DNA of 64,000 nt from Tiliqua scincoides (taxonomy: Eukaryota; Chordata; Lepidosauria; Squamata; Scincidae), in the NCBI RefSeq assembly GCF_035046505.1, contig NC_089822.1, forward strand, positions 41,581,159 through 41,645,158, written 5' to 3'. This document shows, piece after piece, positions 60,701-64,000 of this stretch. The stretch's first letter is position 1. The number at the start of each line of letters is the position of its first letter. A model generated the notes under the pieces. The model was not told the origin of the DNA. It saw nothing but the letters and a program-made list of their open reading frames with translations, and ran no database searches. The position numbers were made by a program, and so were the translations under genes.

Positions 60701-63687
60701 GCAGTCCGTGCGACCGCTGAGTTCAGGAGGCAGGGGGTTCATCTGGCACTACCCTAGTGCTGGCCAGCTTGTGAGGTAAGTCTCATGAACATGCCTGACA
60801 GCACATTTGCGACAGTGTGCACCGGCAGTAAACCAGCGCGTTGAGCCCAGGATTATGTTCTAAGTCACTTTACAGGTCAATATTTAAGAACAGGTCCTTC
60901 TAAAAATTATTTAATAATTTTAAAAAGTGTTCTCTGATTAATGTTAGGCCATATAAAATTCAACAACTTGTTCTGCCTTTGCATTTCCATCATGCCAGGA
61001 TATGTTAAACTCATCTAGGGTACTAATAATGCATATTTTATTTCCCGCCTTTCTCCCACATTCAAGGGCACTCAAAGCAGCTTACAGCATGTACTTTGCT
61101 ACTGCGGCAGACACCTATGCCAGAACAAACATTCACAGTGGGACTGGAGGGGTGTATGAGTGCGGGCACATGTTTAAATAAAATGTTCAACACAGTGTAC
61201 CTTTGGTATGCAGCTGCTGCCTGTTTTTTCAGTTGGAGATACTCATTTAAGTAACCGAGCATTGTGAAGGCACATGCATCATTTTGGATCCTCTCTGTGA
61301 GAAAAAATGAACAGGGAGAAATATCAGATAAGCAAGATGAGGAAAGGTGAATTATCATAGGTTTTTAAAGCATGTCATGTGGTGTCATTATAGGAGATGA
61401 GGTATTTTGGATCAATTGAAATAGTTCTTCTGAGGAATATTGTCTCTGGATATTATGAAATATAAAACAAACGCTCTTAAATCACATGATTTTAGGGCAA
61501 TTTAATCAGGAGTATATACAAGAGCAGGCATTTGAATTTTGCTGTGAATATCCTCTTACTACTGGCTCTCTATAGCGGCGCACTCATACTCGTACTTTGG
61601 GTTTAATTTTTCATTACATAAAAATATTCTAAATAATAACACCACCTCAACCAGAAAGTTCTTGAAGAGATTTACATAGGAAGAATGAGAAAATGTTTCC
61701 AGGTCCACATGGGGTTTTAATAGTTTAAAAAGAAACACAAGAGAGACAACCACCATTATTGAAATACATGCTACTCTGGGATGAATAGATACAGTTGCTC
61801 TCCTCTGCTAAATATGAGAGCCATCACAAAGGTCCAGGTAATAGGGTGGGTGCAAGCAAAAAAGAGGTTGGTCATCATTTTTTTTAGACTATAAAAACAT
61901 AAGCTCCCACAGGTAAGATCCAGCATTGTTTGTCTGACAGTGGTCACAGGGATGCTTACAAGCAGGGCCTGGATGCAGTAGTCTGGCCATGTTTCTTCCC
62001 AGCAAGTGATATTCAGATATCATCTGTTCAGGGTCCTCTGAACATGGGAGGCTCCACTTAGCTTACTGAACTGCTATGATTGTGATCAATCTTTAGGTAG
62101 TTAACTCCATGATAATTATATCTTGTGCGAAATAGTATTTCCTTTTGTCAGTTCTGAATTTTGCACTGATCAATTTCACAGGATGACACCCCCCACACAC
62201 ACATTGCAGTACTGTGAGAGGTACTAGAAAACCCCATCTGATACAATTTAAATGTCTATAAGCCTTTTACCAATTAAACTACCCCATGCTTCCTCGAGGA
62301 CAGTACAGTCCAAAACAAAGAAAACAGAGAACACAAAACAAACTTAGATGAGCTTTAAACATGCAGAACAGTCATTAAAAGATTATAAGGAAATAGACTG
62401 AATAGTTGTAAAGATAAAAAATGAAGTTACCTGTATATTTTGTCAGAGCAACTTGTGCTGCTGGAATAGCATTCATCTGAAGAATATTGTACTTATACAA
62501 TTCAGAGTTTCTATTGGTTTGATCCTGCAGGGTTGAGCACACCCAATGGGCATACCCTTTGGCTCCCTCAGTCTTTGTAAACAGAAAACACAACTTGAGT
62601 TAATATAACTGCATGTGAGAAATCTGACTTCCCATTTTAGTAATATAATTGTCTGAAGTGCTGACAAATAGTTTGGTCATCACCGTTCCCCCTCCCCCCA
62701 ATTCTTAATATTTTAATCAAAGACCAACAGTTTGCTTAATTTAGATCAGGGGTCTCCAAACTTTTCAGTATGAGGGCCACATCATATACTTTACACATTA
62801 TTGTGGGTTGAAAAAATCATTTTTATAAATGAATGAATGAAATTTAAGTGAATGAATAAGTTTTATTTTGATCTTTTTTGTAATCAGTATGATTTGATTC
62901 AGAACAAAAGAGAAATATGACAATTACAAAGAAACAATACCGTATGTAAACTGAGAAATGATATATAATGAGTAAAAATGACAAACGTTAGCAAATGTTC
63001 TGACAGAAAAACAAGTTGCTGTGGGACAGATAAAACCCTGTGGCAGGCTGGATATGGCCCCTGGGCTGTAGTTTCTAGACCCCTGATTTAGATGAAACCA
63101 CAAATATACTGCATATACAGTAGTCTGAAATAAAGACAGCAGTCATATTTCACATGATCCATATACAGTAAATCCTCAGCAGCAACGCACTCCATTCCTG
63201 CGGATTCGCTTATCCGTGAGAACAAATGGTAACTTATGTCGCTCTACCCACTGCCTGTTCTTGGCTATCTGAGGCAGCAATCCTGAAGCTATTCACTCCT
63301 TTCTGAAGCTATGTGCTGCTGGCATTGCTGACCAGGTTAGCTACTCCTCCCTCTAACCCTATTGATCCTACTGGATCAATGATTTGGTATCCACTTATTT
63401 GGTATCTGCTTAACTCCAGTGGATAACGAGAATACACTTGATGAGTGGATAGTAGGAAACTGGACAATTGTAACTGAGCTCTACTGGAGTGTCTTTTATG
63501 ACTGCCATAACCTGTGTTCTGCCGGTGGCTGGCCCACATAGGATAGGACCATTAGGAAATCCCCAACATCCTGTTTACTGATTTGAAACATGCATTAATG
63601 ACAGGTCCTTACATGCATGCTGAGTTCAGTGGTGTGCCTGAAGAGGTCCATTGTTTCATAGCTGCCTATAATTTCTGCAATGAGAGC
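34542..63687 (-). CDS. SKIC3: SKIC3 (TTC37) gene, last 17 exons (coding span, introns included)
   Basis: Seventeen - strand exons total 1998 bases and join into one frame of 665 residues plus TAG. The translation is closely similar throughout to the C-terminal part of human TTC37/SKIC3 (about 1564 residues), so roughly residues 900 to the end are present and the 5' half lies beyond the right edge. SKIC3 is the TPR scaffold of the cytoplasmic Ski complex. It holds the helicase SKIC2 and the WD-repeat protein SKIC8 and feeds mRNA to the exosome for 3'-5' decay, including ribosome-associated decay. In yeast Ski3 the C-terminal TPR arm binds Ski2 and Ski8, and this is the part seen here. TPR-like helices are visible, for example [40 protein letters not shown] and [20 protein letters not shown]. 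No coding damage is seen. Loss of the human gene causes trichohepatoenteric syndrome. Confidence 0.95.
34623..36048 (-). other. SKIC3: Last SKIC3 intron
   Basis: Intronic between phase-0 borders. No clear repeat was recognised; a stretch at about 35468-35530 resembles a decayed hAT-like end but cannot be supported. Confidence 0.6.
36049..36172 (-). CDS. SKIC3: SKIC3 exon
   Basis: This exon is 124 bases and codes [20 protein letters not shown] followed by [20 protein letters not shown] and D. It is almost identical to human SKIC3. The donor is GTAAGA. Confidence 0.94.
37085..37745 (-). mobile_element. LINE 3' fragment in SKIC3 intron
   Basis: Read on the - strand it codes [40 protein letters not shown] and, after a frame change, [20 protein letters not shown]. 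The LARLN-FPS--L-GR---VPF--R-C pattern with a later HILCHCP is the C-terminal domain of a LINE polyprotein. The 3' end reads CCAATAAAGGTTCTTGAAAT and then a short CGAAT-like tandem. It is frameshifted and 5'-truncated. Clade not resolved. Confidence 0.7.
37961..38091 (-). CDS. SKIC3: SKIC3 exon
   Basis: This exon is 131 bases and codes [20 protein letters not shown] followed by [20 protein letters not shown]. The donor GTTGGT is weak, but the phase requires it: the split AG|G Arg codon joins to [10 protein letters not shown] as in human. A GT four bases earlier would not fit. Confidence 0.92.
38421..38515. repeat. Interspersed repeat piece
   Basis: TAATAAGATTTATTATTTCA, CAGTCAAAACATCCTG and GCACAAACCAGGGGAAA recur in similar order at 45310-45372. 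Origin unknown. Confidence 0.45.
39099..39251 (-). CDS. SKIC3: SKIC3 exon
   Basis: This exon is 153 bases, 51 codons, phase 0 at both ends. It codes the TPR helix pair [20 protein letters not shown] and then [20 protein letters not shown]. It is very close to human. A 5.7 kb intron, the longest of the SKIC3 introns fully inside the window, separates it from the previous exon. Confidence 0.94.
39252..44950 (-). other. SKIC3: Long SKIC3 intron
   Basis: This 5.7 kb intron holds a (CA)n run at 39724-39763, a hAT-like left-half piece at about 41226-41475 (CTTTCTCAAACTGTGGGTTG), the AAGTCCCATT palindromic repeat at 41480-41555 and two CAGTGGCATAGCT ends at 44045 and 44221. No exon is needed because flanking phases join. 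Confidence 0.65.
44045..44330. mobile_element. Two tandem left ends of the GTGGCATAGCTA hAT family
   Basis: CAGTGGCATAGCTGATG at 44045 and CAGTGGCATAGCTAAGG at 44221 begin two related segments in the same orientation. The first continues with GAAGTGATGTCATAACCGGA, a motif also near the right end of the 9748-10191 element (ATGACATCACTTCTGG). Right ends were not resolved, so they may be truncated or nested. Confidence 0.5.
44951..45109 (-). CDS. SKIC3: SKIC3 exon
   Basis: This exon is 159 bases, 53 codons, phase 0 at both ends. It codes [20 protein letters not shown], then [20 protein letters not shown] and a segment ending [18 protein letters not shown] is identical to human as recalled. Confidence 0.94.
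45978..46326 (-). mobile_element. Sauria-type SINE (tRNA head, BovB-like tail)
   Basis: On the - strand it begins with a tRNA-like pol III promoter: box A TGGCTCAGTGGGTTAA and box B GGTTGGCAGTTTGAATC. The middle has CCCAGCTCCTGCCAACCTAG and TAGATAAATAGGTACCACC. The end AGAGTCGGAAATGACTAGGC then TTTACCTTTTC resembles the BovB LINE 3' tail. Sauria SINEs are typical of squamates, and this is the strongest lineage clue in the window. It lies in a SKIC3 intron, sense to the gene. Confidence 0.82.
46812..46933 (-). CDS. SKIC3: SKIC3 exon
   Basis: This exon is 122 bases and codes [20 protein letters not shown] then [20 protein letters not shown]. The second half matches human [20 protein letters not shown]; the first dozen residues are divergent. 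The acceptor is TTTTCCAG and the donor GTATGT. Confidence 0.92.
47430..47558 (-). CDS. SKIC3: SKIC3 exon
   Basis: This exon is 129 bases and codes [18 protein letters not shown], then [26 protein letters not shown] is shared with human, but the second half is more divergent than neighbouring exons. The donor is GTAAGG. Confidence 0.92.
48389..49222 (+). mobile_element. Candidate solo LTR of an endogenous retrovirus-like element (fossil)
   Basis: The segment begins TGTCATGAATAAGCCC and ends in or near GGCATGTACA. It carries a TATA-like ACGTATAATAATGAG near 48768, then an AATAAA near 49020 followed by a T/G-rich stretch, the order expected in a U3-R-U5 LTR. No second LTR and no gag, pol or env segment was found beside it. 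It appears to be an old relic in a SKIC3 intron, sense strand opposite to the gene. Family not assigned. Confidence 0.5.
49223..49960. other. SKIC3 intron beside the candidate LTR
   Basis: The first 280 bases or so may be leader sequence of the same old element or unrelated repeat. The rest is AT-rich intron. Confidence 0.35.
49961..50072 (-). CDS. SKIC3: SKIC3 exon
   Basis: This exon is 112 bases and codes [20 protein letters not shown] followed by a segment ending IQKAARLSP. It ends one base into an Asp codon before GTGATT. It lies only 94 bases after the preceding short exon. Confidence 0.93.
50167..50220 (-). CDS. SKIC3: SKIC3 short exon
   Basis: This is a 54-base exon of 18 codons, phase 0 at both ends, coding [18 protein letters not shown]. 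Human has GGVVAGNVAHILDSNHGK. The acceptor is CCTTGCAG and the donor GTTAGT. Confidence 0.92.
50642..50862. mobile_element. hAT-like MITE remnant
   Basis: The right end CAGTTTGAGAACCACAG and the internal CACAACCCACTGGTGGGTCT match the hAT copies at 6743 and 16583. The left end CAAGTGGTTCCCAAGC is a decayed inverse. The flanking duplication is not clear. Confidence 0.6.
51375..51447 (-). CDS. SKIC3: SKIC3 exon
   Basis: This exon is 73 bases. It codes [20 protein letters not shown] then QNAK, following the split Ser codon. Human has NPGDPALWSLLSRVV at this place. The donor is GTATGC. Confidence 0.93.
52837..53058 (-). CDS. SKIC3: SKIC3 exon
   Basis: This is the longest SKIC3 exon here, 222 bases. 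The start at 53058 (acceptor ACTTACAG) is chosen because it completes the Cys codon and gives [16 protein letters not shown], as in human CSILKEPTTESLQALC. A nearer acceptor-like ATTACAG at 53046-53047 would drop the phase. The exon ends QVSKAVH plus two bases of a Ser codon before GTATGT. Confidence 0.93.
53059..56240 (-). other. SKIC3: SKIC3 intron with SINE and pogo-like pieces
   Basis: A tRNA-headed SINE remnant lies at about 53205-53385 (ACATGCTTTGCATGTAAAAA, CATGTCCAATCTCAAGTAGG). A G-run is at 53518-53529. A pogo-like right end is at 54270-54309 (GTTGAGTCAAATCCGTG then GGCTGGACCTG, followed by TA). The remainder shows nothing recognised. Confidence 0.5.
56241..56364 (-). CDS. SKIC3: SKIC3 exon
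   Basis: This exon is 124 bases and codes [20 protein letters not shown] followed by a segment ending AAKTLLFK. The last two bases, TG, start a Cys codon before GTATAT. It corresponds to human [20 protein letters not shown]. Confidence 0.93.
56752..56979. mobile_element. hAT MITE (TTTTCAACCTCT ends)
   Basis: The ends CAGCCATTTTCAACCTCT and AGAGGTTGAAAATCGCTG are inverted with one mismatch. Flanks TTCTAGTG (56744-56751) and CTCTAGTG (56980-56987) differ at one base. The body repeats TGGTGTGCC several times. It lies in a SKIC3 intron. Confidence 0.82.
57160..57260 (-). repeat. Interspersed repeat tail, inverted relative of 8395-8545
   Basis: GTTTTATAGCACTTAAAGAC, AGCATAATCTTTCATGGACA and CCTCTTCATCAGCTGGCAT match the repeat type at 8395 in reverse order. 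Confidence 0.5.
57760..57910 (-). mobile_element. tRNA-headed SINE remnant
   Basis: On the - strand it reads AAGCTCAGTGGCATAGCACA then TGCTCTACATGCAGGAAGTT, GGGTTCCCC and CGGCTAGATGGGCCAGCAAT. It is the same family as the copy at 2515-2700. Confidence 0.6.
57925..58165. repeat. Interspersed repeat (AAAGTTCACAAAGTGGTTTA family), copy 2
   Basis: This is the better-kept copy of the repeat at 32140-32370, preceded by a short (ATT)n and TATTTATATACCGCTTTTCA. It carries ATGGCTCCCTGTCCCAAAAG and TTACTCTCCCCCTGCTAAAA. Confidence 0.7.
58289..58413 (-). CDS. SKIC3: SKIC3 exon
   Basis: This exon is 125 bases. The more obvious acceptor, CTCTAG, would begin at 58405 but breaks the phase. The acceptor TTTTTGAAAG, with a pyrimidine-rich tract before it, starts the exon at 58413 and completes the Cys codon, giving [15 protein letters not shown] and then [18 protein letters not shown]. 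That phase argument decides the start. The donor is GTAAGT. Confidence 0.88.
58570..58765. mobile_element. Pogo-like MITE, half copy
   Basis: The right end GATGAGGAGGGCCCACTG is followed by TA (58766-58767), and GTTGAGTCAAATCTGTGG is shared with the piece at 54270. The left end is missing or decayed. Confidence 0.5.
58917..59296. mobile_element. TA-flanked pogo-like MITE
   Basis: The ends CAGGTGTGCCCTGATACC and TAAGGGGCCCCCCTG are decayed inverses with TA on each side (58915-58916 and 59297-59298). Internal GATACC and GGATAC motifs repeat as in MER2-like elements. A (CTG)n run at about 59075-59093 lies inside. Confidence 0.68.
60026..60103 (-). CDS. SKIC3: SKIC3 exon
   Basis: This exon is 78 bases. 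It codes [20 protein letters not shown] then YGRAL, and ends with TG of a Cys codon before GTAAAT. It matches the human segment [20 protein letters not shown]. Confidence 0.92.
60310..60855. repeat. GC-rich interspersed repeat in SKIC3 intron
   Basis: This CpG-bearing block begins AGCCCAATCCTGCACTCTTC and ends near GAGCCCAGGATTATG. It is far more GC-rich than the surrounding intron. It could belong to the AGCCCAATCCT palindromic family seen at 31896. A CpG-island promoter is less likely because no exon is near in a suitable position. Confidence 0.45.
61038..61090. repeat. Short LINE-derived piece
   Basis: TATTTCCCGCCTTTCTCCCA and AGGGCACTCAAAGCAGCTTA are the familiar 'cccgcctttctcc' L2-related repeat segment of reptiles. 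It is small and decayed. Confidence 0.5.
61201..61294 (-). CDS. SKIC3: SKIC3 exon
   Basis: This exon is 94 bases, with two bases split at each end. It codes [19 protein letters not shown] followed by [11 protein letters not shown], a clear TPR helix pair. It continues as an Arg codon split with the next exon (AYQRAVLLL). Confidence 0.93.
62431..62572 (-). CDS. SKIC3: SKIC3 exon
   Basis: This exon is 142 bases, starts in phase 0 and ends one base into a Glu codon. It codes [19 protein letters not shown], then a segment with [20 protein letters not shown]. The [14 protein letters not shown] string is nearly identical to human SKIC3. Confidence 0.94.
62747..63085. mobile_element. hAT MITE, GGGGTCTCCAAAC family, copy 2
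   Basis: The ends CAGGGGTCTCCAAAC and GTTTCTAGACCCCTG are inverted. Perfect 8-base duplications ATTTAGAT flank it (62739-62746 and 63086-63093), which supports a hAT origin for both this and copy 1 at 17887-18228. No coding capacity. Confidence 0.9.
63165..63450. mobile_element. Possible pogo-like MITE
   Basis: TACAGTAAATCCTCAGC, CGGATTCGCTTATCCGTGAG and later TTTGGTATCTGCTTAACTCC followed by GGATAACGAG recall pogo-type MITE ends. The right border is not clear. Confidence 0.4.
63613..63687 (-). CDS. SKIC3: SKIC3 exon (most 5' in window)
   Basis: This exon is 75 bases, phase 0 at both ends. It codes [20 protein letters not shown] then ELSMH, matching human [22 protein letters not shown]. The acceptor is TTTTTGTAG and the donor GTAAGG (read on the - strand). 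Confidence 0.93.
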
Positions 63688-64000
63688 CTACAAAAATGCA
63701 AAGAATAAAAACACACAAAGCATCTCAATTTGGTAAAATATGCACTATATTGCTGCCTATTTATTCCTCACTAAAGCATGTTTTGATATAGTCGATTCAA
63801 GTTTGCAGAACATTTAATTTCAACTCCACTAAAATAATTTATTTTCATAGGTTCTGAATAATACACAGAGACACAGAAATGCCTTACTGTAGCATGGAAC
63901 TGCCACTAAATGCTAACATTTTTAAAGCTTTAGAAAGTAAGGATAGATGAGTACAGCAAATGAGAACTTTAAGAAAATTTAGATTTCACCAAAGCATTTG

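Noticed and set aside
60152-60779. Overlapping 145-147 codon frames on both strands
   Set aside because: They come from the GC-rich repeat block, where stops are rare by composition.

Overview
This window is vertebrate nuclear DNA: intron-rich, AT-rich and packed with old interspersed repeats. The repeat set points to a squamate reptile: a tRNA-headed SINE with a BovB-like tail (Sauria-SINE type), reptile-style CR1/L3-like LINEs, and many short hAT and pogo/Tigger-like DNA transposons. The exact species cannot be read from the sequence. There are no operons, CRISPR arrays, rRNA genes or convincing tRNA genes.

Two host protein-coding genes are present and converge tail to tail. On the + strand, FAM81B (coiled-coil protein) is represented by seven consecutive exons from 14168 to 31581, coding 369 residues and ending at a TAA, with a polyadenylation signal at 31783-31788. 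Its N-terminal exon(s) were not recognised. On the - strand, SKIC3 (also called TTC37, the TPR scaffold of the cytoplasmic Ski RNA-decay complex) is represented by its last 17 exons from 63687 down to 34542, coding the C-terminal 665 residues. The N-terminal part lies beyond the right edge. All exon junctions in both genes have AG/GT borders and matching phases, so both reading frames are continuous and look functional. The pairing and orientation match the FAM81B-SKIC3 neighbourhood I recall from human chromosome 5.

Layout: 1-14167 holds no recognised exon, only repeats, including a pogo/Tigger transposase fragment and several hAT copies. 14168-31581 is FAM81B, its introns carrying a foldback hAT element, two LINE remnants and simple repeats. 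31582-34541 is the short gene-to-gene gap with the two 3' ends, a palindromic MITE and a TA-flanked pogo-like MITE. 34542-63687 is SKIC3, its introns carrying a LINE remnant, a Sauria-type SINE, a candidate solo LTR (fossil), hAT and pogo-like MITEs. The remaining 3' edge is SKIC3 intron.

No clearly new multi-gene system was found. The most notable structure is the density of short inverted-repeat DNA transposons with readable target-site duplications, some of which are almost perfect foldbacks. Gene identities rest on protein similarity recalled from memory, not on a database search.
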